Below the pieces are notes generated by a model that was not told the origin of the DNA, ran no database searches, and was given only the letters and a program-made list of their open reading frames with translations. Made by a program: the position numbers and the translations under genes. A DNA stretch of 64,000 nucleotides from Trematomus loennbergii (Eukaryota > Chordata > Actinopteri > Perciformes > Nototheniidae), in contig JAAOOA010000132.1 in NCBI GenBank assembly GCA_012861695.1, forward strand, positions 101,001 to 165,000, written 5' to 3'. Positions within the stretch are counted from its first letter, which is position 1, and the number at the start of each line of letters is the position of its first letter. Positions 1 through 12,800 of the stretch are shown piece after piece.

Positions 1-971
1 GCACCGGCTGCTGGAGGCCCGGTACTGTAATCAGCTGGTGCCTGAGGGGGACTGGACTTGCACCTGGGTCTGGTTCTGAGGCTGGAACTGGACCTGGGTC
101 TGGTTCTGAGGCTGGAACTGGACCTGGAGCTTTGCTTGGACTTGAGGTTGGGCTTGGATCTGAATCTGCTGCTGCTGGACCTGGTTCTGCTGGGGGACTG
201 GACTTGGAACTGGGTTTGGATTTGAGTTTGGACCTGGGGTTGTTGCTGCTGCTGGACTTGGAACTGGGTTTGGATTTGAGTTTGGACCTGGGGTTGCTGC
301 TGCTGCTGCTGGACTTGGAACTGGGTTTGGATTTGAGTTTGGACCTGGGGTTGCTGCTGAACCTGGCTCTGTTGCTGGAACTGGATCTGAACCTGGGGAT
401 GGAGCTGGTTCTGGGCCTGAGTTTGGACCTGCTGCTGTTGAGCCTGGGGTTGAAACGAAGCCTGTATCTGCGGGTGGTACTGAGGCTGGACCCGGGTCTG
501 GACCTGGGCTGAAACTGGACCTGAGGCTGGAGGTTCTGCGTCTGCGTTTGAGGCGTGAACTGAACCCGGACCTGGCCGTGGTTCTGGGCTTGTGCTTGGG
601 CCTGAATGTGTTGCACTTGGGCGAACGGTTGGACCTGATCTGGCCCTTATCTGGTTCTGGATCTGGTTCTGGCGCTGGGGGAGAGAGGAGTCTGGATCTG
701 GATCTGGTTCTGGCGCTGGGGGGAGAGAGGAGTCTGGATCTGAGGCTGTGAGGGTCTGACAGCAGGGAGGCCCATGTGGACCTGAACCGCTGAGAGGGGA
801 ATCTGAGAGACTGGGATCTGAGAGAGCTGCTGCACTGAGACCACAGCAGGGAGTCCTGGGGGAGGGGGCTGAGACAGGGCGGGGGCGGGGAGGTTCTGAG
901 GCTGATGGACCAGGTCTGAGACAAGGTCGGGGTCCAGACCTGGTGCTGAGCCGTCCTAAGATCAGCCAGAG
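1..971 (-). CDS. bptf: bptf coding exon 22, partial (glutamine-rich; runs off left edge)
   Basis: A strong polypyrimidine tract and CTGCAG precede 971; a second AG at 956 is possible. Landmarks: [20 protein letters not shown] and a Gln-rich tail with [13 protein letters not shown] at the window edge. It holds an internal minisatellite (about 175-410) encoding repeated [14 protein letters not shown] and a second small duplication (655-735). At least two frame breaks are likely. The family has a comparable Q-rich segment before the C-terminal PHD fingers. Confidence 0.82.
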
Positions 972-3900
972 CTGCAGCAGGAAGGGAAGAGAAGCATCAA
1001 CAGACACATGAGTAAACACAGCAGCTTTCAAAGGCCGTGTAATCCTGATGTACTGAAGTGCTGTATGAACACATTTGACATTATTTTTTTCACTACTTTT
1101 TACTAAAGATTACAGTTTTGTATATAAGTGTATATATTTATCTTATTTTTAAATACATTTCTCCAAAATCTACACTTTTTATTAAAATATTTCGTAATTT
1201 TTTTTAATTAATTTTCTTCAGATTTTCATTTTGTATTAACACATTGTATATAACTTGTTTGAATTATTTAAATTTTTAACTGTTTATTTCAATTATTTAA
1301 ATTGTTTTATTTAACTAGATTTTCTCGTACATTAGGATGCATAATTCTAATGTCAAAGATAAAAACACAGTTTGCTCTGGATGTGTGTTTCTCGTGTTCC
1401 TTACCTGGCACTGAGGGTGTTGTAGCGGTGGCGGTGACGGGGGTGACCACAGCAGCATGAAGAGGAACATGAAGGGGGATCTGGATCTGAGTCAGACCCC
1501 CTGAGGAGGGGGCTAAAATCTGTGTGGAAACAACACCTAAAACTGGGGAGGAAACGGGGCGAGAGCTGGGGTCGGGACTCTGACCGGAGAGGGAAGGGCG
1601 GACGCTGGGATCTGAAGCGAGTTTGTAGATACAGCCATTTGGGGGAGGTTTTGATTAAAGTCGGGGCTAAAGAAGGGGCGGGGCTTAACACATGTGTCTG
1701 GATTTGGGGTGCAACTTGTCCCGGGACAGGGAGCGAAACTGCAGTTTGTGCAGGGAAAACCCCCGAAGAGAGGGTGGAGATTTGAGTCATTGCTGGGGAG
1801 GGAATAGGGTGGGGGAGGGAAGTGGGTGAGGATATCTGAGACGCCATTTTGTTCTGCATGGGAGCCAAACTCGGCATTTGTGTCGGGACAGGAAGAGGGG
1901 CGACCATTTTTGTTTGTGTCAGGGACGAGGGGTGGTTTGGCTTTGAGGCGGCATTTGAGGGGTGGTAGTGGGTGAGGATGATGGGGGGACGGGGGTGAAG
2001 AGGAACCGCTGCACCTGGCCGTTGGGCATGGCCGCCTGCATGAGCTGCTGCCCGGGGCTGGGGACCACCGTCACCCCTGGGGGAGGATCTGTAACTGCCC
2101 CTGGGTCTGCCCCTGACCCTGGATCACCACCGTCAGACCAGGGTTCCCCCCCTAAAGAGGAGAGAGGGAGAGAGATGCATTTAACTTAGAAATCCAAGGG
2201 AGAGAAGAAGAAGTTTGAGTTGATACGATAGACGTGTGTCTCACCTGAGCGCCCTGTGTGAGCTGCAAGAGTTGAGCCATGGTGAGTTTAACCTGACCCT
2301 GCTGGGGTCTGCTGGGCTGGGGGGGGGCAGGCGTCTGTCCGGGGGTTGGGGGGGCCGGACCTGCTGCTCTCTGAGGGGTCTGCAGGGGGGCGGAGCCAGT
2401 CTGCTGAGGCTGGCCTGGAGGAGAGGAGGGAGAATGTTTTATTAACCCTACAAAGCTAAAGGTGGCTAATGTTGGGCTATAAAGGAACTACAGCACGGTC
2501 ACATGACTTCACGTCACACCGCTAAGCTAAAGGTGGCTAATGTTGGGCTATAAAGGAACAACAGCACGGTCACATGACTTCACGTTATCACCGCTAAGCT
2601 AAAGGTGGCTAATGTTGGGCTATAAAGGAACTACAGCACGGTCACATGACTTCACGTTATCACCGCTAAGCTAAAGGTGGCTAATGTTGGGCTATATAGG
2701 AACTACAGCACGGTCACATGACTTCACGTTACACCGCTAAGCTAAAGGCGGCTAATGTTGGGCTATAAAGGAACTACAGCACGGTCACATGACTTCACGT
2801 CACCACCGCTAAGCTAAAGGTGGCTAATGTTGGGCTATAAAGGAACTACAGCACGGTCACATGACTTCACGTCACCACCGCTAAGCTAAAGGTGGCTAAT
2901 GTTGGGATATAAAGGAACTACAGCACGGTCACATGACTTCACGTCACCACCGCTAAGCTAAAGGGCTAATGTTAGGGTATAAAGGAACTACAGCACGGTC
3001 ACATGACTTCACCTCACCACCGCTAAGCTAAAGGCGGCTAATGTTGGGCTATAAAGGAACTACAGCTTATGCTAAACCACCAAAATCAAATTTGAATAAA
3101 TGTGGGAAACTTCATTACAACATACATTTAAATTAATTTAGCAATACATGATTCATCCTTCTTTTTACCCTGATTAATGCCTTCTGTAAGACAGTGTTTT
3201 TTATCAGTAAATATATGCATTTTCTTGCATTAAACAGTGAGAAGCAAATACAAGACTGTGTTGCAACACGGTGTAAGGCATGAGCCACGAAGACCTTAAT
3301 TTTCGAATAGATATTATAGTGTGAAAGATCACCTTGCTGAGCCAACGCTGGACTCCTGAGCATCGCTGCGCCCGCAGCCGTAGCTGGTGAAGGTGTGGTG
3401 CCGGATTGGATTTGACCTACTGTTGTGACGGTCTGAAACACAAAGCCATAAAGATAAAATCTTCAATTATCATGCTTAATATTTCTGAAACTGAAAAGGA
3501 CATGGAGAAAGAAACAGACCTGCTGCGGGGTGGTTGTTGTGGAGTTGGAGGCTCTGATGTTCATGTTTCCAGTCGTTGGATGTAATGTGCTGTAAGTCCT
3601 CAAGTTAGCAGGGGGTCCAGAGGGGAAGATGCCCAGGGCCTTCTGCTGCACGACACCTGTGGATAAGAGAAACATTTAATAAGTGAAAGAAGCAAATTGG
3701 GTGATACAGGTCGAGGATGCACAGAAGCAGCGAGGCATGCACTGTGTGCGGGGAAGAGCGCGAAATCAACTAAAAAAAGCTTGATTTAAATCGGGTAACG
3801 GTAGATTAAAAACAACACTTAGAAACACGTTAAGACAAAAATCCAATTCCAATAGAGTGGTGCAGGAGTCCTTATCCCAGAAATGAGAGTCATCAGTTCC

Positions 3901-6900
3901 CTGGTCTGGAAGTCAATGGTTTTTTGAATGTGTTTTTGGTTGTTAGCCTGAAATAAGGTCTGTGGTTAACACAGCTGAAGAGATTTGTATTCTACGACAT
4001 AAAATACGTCAGTAAATACCCCACTGGTGGAGGTTGCTAACAAGTGTCTAAATGAGACGACTAAACGCCATCACGCCCAACATTAGCCACCTTTAGCTTA
4101 GCGGTGGTGACGTGAAGTCATGTGACCGTGCTGTAGTTCCTTTATAGCCCAACATTAGCCACCTTTAGCTTAGCGGTGGTGACGTGAAGTCATGTGACCG
4201 TGCTGTAGTTCCTTTATAGCCCAACATTAGCCACCTTTAGCTTAGCGGTGGTGACGTGAAGTCATATGACCGTGCTGTAGTTCCTTTATAGCCCAACATT
4301 AGCCACCTTTAGCTTAGCGGTGGAGACGTGAAGTCATGTGACCGTGCTGTAGTTCCTTTATAGCCTAACATTAGCCACCTTTAGCTTAGCGGTGGTGATG
4401 TGAAGTCATGTGACCGTGCTGTAGTTCCTTTATAGCCCAACATTAGCCACCTTTAGCTTAGCGGTGGTGATGTGAAGTCATGTGACCGTGCTGTAGTTCC
4501 TTTATAGCCCAACATTAGCCACCTTTAGCTTAGCGGTGGTGACGTGAAGTCATGTGACCGTGCTGTAGTTCCTTTATAGCCCAACATTAGCCTCCTTTAG
4601 CTTAGCGGTGGTGACCTGAAGTCATGTGACCGTGCTGTAGTTCCTTTATAGCCCAACATTAGCCACCTTTAGCTTAGCGTGGTGGCGCGAAGTCATGTGA
4701 CCGTGCTGTAGTTCCTTTATAGCCCAACATTAGCCACCTTTAGCTTAGCGGTGGTGACGTGAAGTCATGTGACCGTGCTGTAGTTCCTTTATAGCCCAAC
4801 ATTAGCCACCTTAGCTAGCGGTGGTGACGTGAAGTCATGTGACCGTGCTGTAGTTCCTTTATAGCCCAACATTAGCCACCTTTAGCTTAGCGGTGGTGAC
4901 GTGAAGTCATGTGACCGTGCTGTAGTTCCTTTATAGCTCAACATTAGCTTTTTACTTGAGAAATCATGAAGTGGTGTTAATATGTGGAGATTATCCTGCT
5001 GAACAAAATGTCTAAATATCATAACGTTTTTTGACACAGAGATTATGTTCTGTAATAACCCAAAAACACATGGAGGAATCCCATTAAACCAGGGAGATGC
5101 TAACTTCCGGATCATCCTACATAAATAAGTCACCCCTGCACCACTCTATAGATTTTGCCTCTTCCACGACTTCCATCTCCATCCATTTTGGCAAGTGTTG
5201 GCACAAACCAGCGGAAATGGATGACCTCGTGATCGTTACCTCCTTGAGTGGTGGGCATGTTGAGCGTGACAATCTTGCTGTTAGCGGGGATCGGGAATTT
5301 GGCGGCGAGCATCGGGCCCGCAACCGTCACGGAGAAGCTTTGCTCTGATTTGATGCTGCTGGTGGAAGCTGCAACACACAGCAAGCCACCTGCTGTCCCT
5401 AACCGAACAGGGCCACGAGAGCCAGCGTTCGGCTGTTTCAAGTTTCAAGGCTTTATTGTCATTAGACATTAGCTACAGTGTAGATATGGCAATGAAAAAC
5501 GTAGGTCCTCCAACAGTGCAACATATATATAGGACATAGAACAAATACAACGGATGTGTGGAGGTACATAATACCGTGTCTGCTCGGGATTTGAACCAGG
5601 GACCATCTGGCTCCCAAGCAAAGACCTTACAGACTGAGCTAATGACGCCCAAAAAGTGACGATGGAAAAGGGATCGCAATGATTAACGTCCTACAATCTG
5701 ATACGCAATGAAAATGAAGGGAAAACTAAAGAAAAATCTCTCAAAGTCGTTGAAAAAGAGTAAAAAAATGATAAGAAAAAGGGGGAAATATATCTTTGAA
5801 CAAAGTGGTTTTGTCTGCCTGCTCCTAACAACACATGATGGATGAGACGATGCACAGCTATATCTGATTTGAGATGTTGAAGTGACGTTATTTTGTTGAT
5901 CGCTGTGCTTTACTGATGTCTTAATGTGTGTATATGTATAAGTGTGTCTGTTGATTGTGTATATATATAGTAGGGCTGCTCAATTAATCGTATTTTAATC
6001 GCAATTACGATTTTGGCTTGCAACGATTATGAAAACAACATAATCGAAATAAAACGATTATTTCTTCTTCTTTTTTTTTGTTGAATTATACTTAAAGTTC
6101 AGGGTAATCAACTGTTAAAAACATACTGTCAATTATTGACCAAAATAATCGAGATTATGATTTTTGCCATAATCGAGCAGCCCTAATATATAGGTCAGTG
6201 TTTCTCAAACTTTTTCATACCAAGGACCACTCGCGGACATCTAACTCCCCAAATATCCCAAAACACATCGTTTTTCTAGAACAGATTACAAATCGCCTGA
6301 AAATGGTCCAAACAAGTGCAACATGTGTGACGAAGGTGTTGCGCTGGGCTATATCATGCAATCGAAAATGAAACTTAAGCTCGCTCCATTGCAGAGATAT
6401 TCCCGCGAGAGTGCGGAAAACTTAAATAATTTTTTTTATTTCAAATGTGAAATTTTACCAATATACTCACGGACCACTAGGGGCGCTCGCGGACCACACT
6501 TTGAGAAAGCACTGATATAGGTATATACATATTTTTATATATATCTGTATTCGGGATTGTGGGAAACGCAAATTAATCTAAGGGATAGGAAAGGAATCTA
6601 AGGGATAGGAAAGGAATCTAAAGGGATAGGAAAGAATCTAAAGGGATAGGAAAGGAATCTAAAGGGATAGGAGGAATCTAAAGGGATAGGAATTAATCTA
6701 AAGGGATAGGAAAGGAATCTAAAGGGATCGGAAAGGAATCTAAAGGGATAGGAAAGGCATGATCTAAAAGGGATAGGAAAGGAATCTAAAGGGATAGGAA
6801 AGGAATCTAAAGGGATAGGAAAGGAATCTAAAGGGATAGGAAAGGCATCTAAAGGGATAGGAAAGGAATCTAAAGGAATAGGAAAGGAATCTAAAGGAAT

Positions 6901-9764
6901 AGGAAAGGAATCTAAAGGGATAGGAAAGGAATCTAAAGGGATAGGAAATTAATCTAAAGGGATAGGAAATTAATCTAAAGGGATAGGAAAGGAATCTAAA
7001 GGGATAGGAAAGGCATCTAAAGGGATAGGAAAGGAATCTAAAGGGATAGGAAAGGAATCTAAAGGGATAGGAAAGGAATCTAAAGGGATAGGAAAGGCAT
7101 CTAAAGGGATAGGAAAGGAATCTAAAGGAATAGGAAAGGAATCTAAAGGAATAGGAAAGGAATCTAAAGGGATAGGAAAGGAATCTAAAGGGATAGGAAA
7201 TTAATCTAAAGGGATAGGAAATTAATCTAAAGGGATAGGAAAGGCATGATCTAAAGGGATAGGAAAGGAATCTAAAGGGATAGGAAAGGAATCTAAAGGA
7301 TAGAAAGGAATCTAAAGGGATAGGAAAGGAATCTAAAGGGATAGGAAGGAATCTAAAGGGATAGAAAAGGAATCTAAAGGGATAGGAAAGGCATCTAAAG
7401 GGATAGGAAAGGAATCTAAAGGGATAGGAAAGGCATGATCTAAAGGGATAGGAAAGGAATCTAAAGGGATAGGAAAGGAATCTAAAGGGATAGAAAGGAA
7501 TCTAAAGGGATAGGAAAGGAATCTAAAGGGATAGAAAGGAATCTAAAGGGATAGAAAGGAATCTAAAGGGATAGGAAAGGAATCTAAAGGGATAGGAAAG
7601 GAATCTAAAGGATAGGAAAGGAATCTAAAGGGATAGGAAAGGAATCTAAAGGGATAGGAAAGGAATCTAAAGGGATAGGAAAGGAATCTAAAGGGATAGA
7701 AAGGAATCTAAAGGGATAGGAAAGGAATCTAAAGGGATAGGAAAGGAATCTAAAGGGATAGAAAGGAATCTAAAGGGATAGGAAAGGAATCTAAAGGGAT
7801 AGAAAGGAATCTAAAGGGATAGAAAGGAATCTAAAGGGATAGGAAAGGAATCTAAAGGGATAGGAAAGGAATCTAAAGGATAGGAAAGGAATCTAAAGGG
7901 ATAGGAAAGGCATCTAAAAGGGATAGGAAAGGAATCAAAAGGGATAGGAAAGGAATCTAAAGGGATAGGAAAGGCATCTAAAGGGATAGGAAAGGAATCT
8001 AAAGGGATAGGAAAGGAATCTAAAGGGATAGGAAAGGAATCTAAAGGGATAGGAAAGGAATCAAAAGGGATAGGAAAGGAATCAAAAGGGATAGGAAAGG
8101 CATCTAAAGGGATAGGAAAGGAATCAAAAGGGATAGGAAAGGAATCAAAAGGGATAGGAAAGGAATCTAAAGGGATAGGAAAGGAATCTCTGAGAAGCAC
8201 TGATATAGGTATATACATATTTTTATATATATTTGTATTTTTGTATTCTGGATTGTGGGAAACGGTATTTTGATCTCTCTGTCTGTACACACAAACTGAA
8301 AAATTGACAATAAAGTTGACTTTGACATTTCTGCTAAATTGCAACTAAAGGTTAGCTCTATATATAGTTCAAAGTATTTAAAGAATAAGCTGACAGTCGT
8401 TGCCACGTACGATTGTTTCCTTACTTCCAAACTAAAATAAACATCCTTTAAAATCCCCCTCATCTCCTCTCCATCTCACCTGGGCTGCCGTTGTTCTGGC
8501 CCTGCTTCACCCAGGAGGCGAAGGACTGGTGGAAGTTCTTGTCCTGCTGGAAGGACACCGGAGAACCCAGTTTGTTGGCCAGAACCATCTTAGCCCCCGA
8601 GGTCACCTGACCCGGTCTGTGTGTGGTGGAGGAGGGAGAGGGGGAGGGAGAGGGAGAGGAAGAGGAGGGAGGCGTGGCAGGGGGTCCCGGTCTCAGTGGC
8701 TCCAGACGTTTCTGTAACAAGATGGTGGAACATTTAGGAAATATATATAGAGATGGGGAAGGGAACAGAACAAGAGAATAGAGGAAGAATGAATAGGAAA
8801 GGTTATAAAGGAATAAGGAAAACATCTAGGAATATAAAGGAATAGGAGACTAGGAAAGGAACAATAAAGGATTAGGAAAGGAATCTAAAGGGATAGGAGA
8901 CTACTAGGAAAGGAACAATAAAGGATTAGGAAAGGAATCTAAAGGGATAGGAGACTACTAGGAAAGGAACAATAAAGGATTAGGAAAGGGATCTAAAGGG
9001 ATAGGATAGGAATCTAAAGGAATAGGAGACTACTAGGAAAGGAACAATAAAGGATTAGGAAAGGAATCTAAAGGAATAGGAGACTACTAGGAAAGGAACA
9101 ATAAAGGATTAGGAAAGGAATCTAAAGGGATAGGATAGGGATCTGAAGGGATAGGAAAGGAATCTAAAGGGTTAGGAAAGGAATCTAAAGGAATCTGAAG
9201 GGTTAGGAAAGGAATCTGAAGGGATAGGAAAGGAATCTAAAGGGATAGGAAATGTATCTAAAGGGATAGGAAAGGAATAGGAAAGGAACCTAAAGGGATA
9301 GGAAAGGAATAGGAAAGGAACCTAAAGGGATAGGAAAGGAATCTAAAGGGATAGGAAAGGAATAGGAAAGGAATCTAAAGGGATAGGAAAGGAATAGGAA
9401 AGGCATCTAAAGGATATCCAAACCAGAAGAATTGAACATGGTGTGACGTGTGTGGTGTGACGTGTGTCTGTCTGTCTGTCTGTCTGTCTGTCTGGTGTCT
9501 GTGTGTGTGTCTGTGTGTGTCTGTCTGTCTGTGTGTCTGTGTGTCTGTCTGTCTGTCTGTCTGTGTGTCTGTGTGTCTGTCTGTCTGTCTGTCTGTGTGT
9601 GTGTCTGTGTGTCTGTCTGTCTGTCTGTGTGTCTGTGTGTCTGTCTGTCTGTCTGTCTGTCGTGTCTGTCTGTCTGTGTGTGTGTCTGTCAGTCTGTCTG
9701 TCTGTCTGTCTGTCTGTGTGTCTGTGTGTCTGTCTGTGTGTCTGTCTGTCTGTCTGTCTGTCTG

Positions 9765-9807
<43 letters not shown>

Positions 9808-12800
9808 GTGTGTGTCTGTCAGTCTGTCTGTCTGTCTGTCTGTCTGTCTGTGTGTCTGTGTGTCTGTCTGTCTGTCTGTGTGTCTGTGTGTCTGTGTGTC
9901 TGTCTGTCTGTCTGTCTGTGTGTGTGTGTTGTCTGTCTGTCTGTCTGTCTGTCTGTGTGTGTGTCTGTCAGTCTGCCCACCTGCTGTGCAGCCAGTCTGG
10001 CTTGTTTCAGCTGGTTCTCCAGATGAGCTTTGACCTCCTCGGCTGTCTTCAGAGTGCTGCTCTTAGAGGAGTCGAGCCCTGAGTCTTCTCCCTCTCCAGC
10101 CTGCGATACGAAGAAACAAATGATTGATCAGTGATAAACCGAGTTCCTCAAGACAACAATCAGGATGGGAGGAAGTTCCCTCACCTCTCAGCGAAGGCCC
10201 TGATCTCCCACAGCTCCATCTCCTCTTCAGGGACCCAGTCTCCACAGCCACAGGACCAGTGGGCTTCAGAGGTTCGTGTTTCTTGGGTCTCAAAGCGCTG
10301 GAGCGAAGACCCTTCCTCTGGGGAGTGGGGGTTTCTATATAAGAGAGACACACTTCATTAATTACAACTTTGAAAAAATGGAGCGCTGGAAGCCTCCACA
10401 CGATTTATCCATTAAGCCAGTGGTTCCCAAACTTTTTCAGTCGGCCCCCCTTGGGTAATTGGAAATATTTTCGGGCCCCCCCAACCCGGTTCCCATCTAT
10501 ATTGATAGGATTAATTGTATATTGTTGTAAAAACATTACATTTTCTCTGCTAATAATAAGAAGATACAAAGATCCAACTATCATTTATATTTTATTATGG
10601 ATTACACATGAATTAAAGTGCTTGTAATAGATACTGTGAATTAATTTGACCTAATTAAAACTAGTAGGCCTTCTTCCCTGAGTAGTAGATTTTTTAAATT
10701 CGAATTTCTTTAAAGGTGGGGTAGTAAGTTTGAGAAACCGGCTCGAGATACACTTTTTGTTATATTCCATGGAATGCTCTTAACATCCCGATAGCAATGA
10801 ATATCTTAAAGTGGACCTATCATGCTGTATTATAATATATAGTGTAGGACCATACCTATATAAGGCATATTTATACTTTTTTTTAAATTCAAAATACCAA
10901 ACAGATCATGCATTTTAGCCATGCCTCATTTTGCTCTATTTGACCATTTCTAGCTCTGTTTTAGCAAGGGCTGATTCTGTGAGAACAGCACCACCTACAG
11001 GCCTGGCATATGTACTACAGCGTCTCCAGCGCTTTCGAACGGCAATGGCCGTGGCTGTCTCCTCCTGATTGGTGGAGTTGGCCCAATAGCCGTAGCGCCA
11101 CCGTCCTGACGTCAGGACAGTGTTCAAATCTGGATCAGTTTTTATCAGATCCGTTGCAGCCCCTTTTTTAGAGATTTGGGTATGGAGGAAAATAGAGAGG
11201 GTTGTGTTTTCTGACACTTGGTGAGTTCCCTGGAACACCGGGGACACATATTCATGTAGAAAGACGTACACAAGTGCATTTTGCATGATAGGTCCCTTTA
11301 AGTGCTTTGACGAAAAAACCCATAAAGAATGTCCTCTGTGGAAGCCGTAATACTGTAAAAGCACGACCAATAATTCACATCACTATACCATTCCTATTCC
11401 ACACATAGCCTATCAATGACTTGTGTGTGCTTGCTTTCCCTTGCAGATCTTCTCAAACCAGGGCTATTGTTTTGAGACTGCCACTCTCAGTTCATTCTCA
11501 ATGTTCAGCTTTGATCAGTATTTGGTTTTGATGGCAGCAACAGCAGAAAAGCTCACACAAGTAGGATGTTGCAAAAGGCAGCAGTATGCCCACAGCTCTC
11601 TGACCAATGAGATATTTTCGAGCAGTGTTTGTTTACAATTTCTTCCCTCGCCCCCCTGCAGTACCTCCGCGACCCACCAGGGCGAACAGGATGATGTGAG
11701 TGTGTGAGTCATTGAAAAGTCGGCTCGGATTCCTTTTTTGAGTTTGCATATGTAATTTGACACGACTTGTTGCCACTTGAGTTGTTGTTGCCTAACCCTG
11801 GGAGGGTGGGGTTTTTATTAAATTTTTTTGTTTTGTAAGGGAACTGTTTGCATGTTCTTTCACGTGGTATGTATGTGTTTTGTACCATGTTTTTCTGTGT
11901 TTCTGTTTAAATAAATAAAAATGGCAACAGTAATGAATCTTGGTCAGCAGGAGATAGACGTGTATTTTTAAAGCATAAGTTCCATCTCATCTTATCTGAT
12001 ATTAAGCGGTCACCTTTGGGGGCGTCTCTGTTTCCCAGCGGGCAGATGATCTTCCGGATGCAGTACTCTGATCGGATCCCGTACGGACCCACGTCTCTGC
12101 GCTTTATGATCTCTGTGGTGGTGATGTCCGTCTCCGAGGTCTCTGTGGACACAACAACATCAGCATACGTATTTTAATACAAGCATTCAGTCAAGACATT
12201 GAGTTTTTTCTTTCAGGCTTTTAGTGCATTTTACTACTTTAAAAAAGGACCTAATGATAACTAATCAGAATACCTTTATTAGTCCCACAGAGGGGACATT
12301 TACATTGGCTATAACAGAGTTCATACTGGGTGGTTTATTTAGTTAATAATTATCCGCTGATTTACAGACGTCTCTTTCCCGATGTTAGTCAATGGGAAAA
12401 AGTCTTTCTGGGCCCAGTGACGTCACGGACTGATACGGAAGTTGCAGTACCGCCGTTTGGACACTATGAATTTTGCGCACAGAGTCCGGCGCACTGCCTG
12501 GGGGCTTGGTTAGTGTGTGCAGAGTTGGGAAGTAGTGGAGTACAAATACTTTGTTACTGTACTTAAGTACATTTCTCTGGTATCAGTACTTACTCCACTA
12601 CTTATTTTTCTGACCACTTTTTACTTTTTACATTTTGAACTCAAATACCTGTACTTTACTACTTCTTACATGTTGAACCCAAATACCTGTACTTTCTACT
12701 TCTTACATGTTGAACCCAAATACCTGTACTTTCTACTTCTTACATGTTGAACCCAAATACCTGTACTTTCTACTTCTTACATGTTGAACACAAATACCTG

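Noticed and set aside
9448..10082. Cys/Val/Ser-rich reading frames of about 200 codons
   Set aside because: Translation of the TCTG/TG microsatellite, extending into antisense of bptf exon 16.
11423..11763. Small ORFs on both strands in bptf intron 14
   Set aside because: No recognisable motif, no splice or promoter context; left unassigned.
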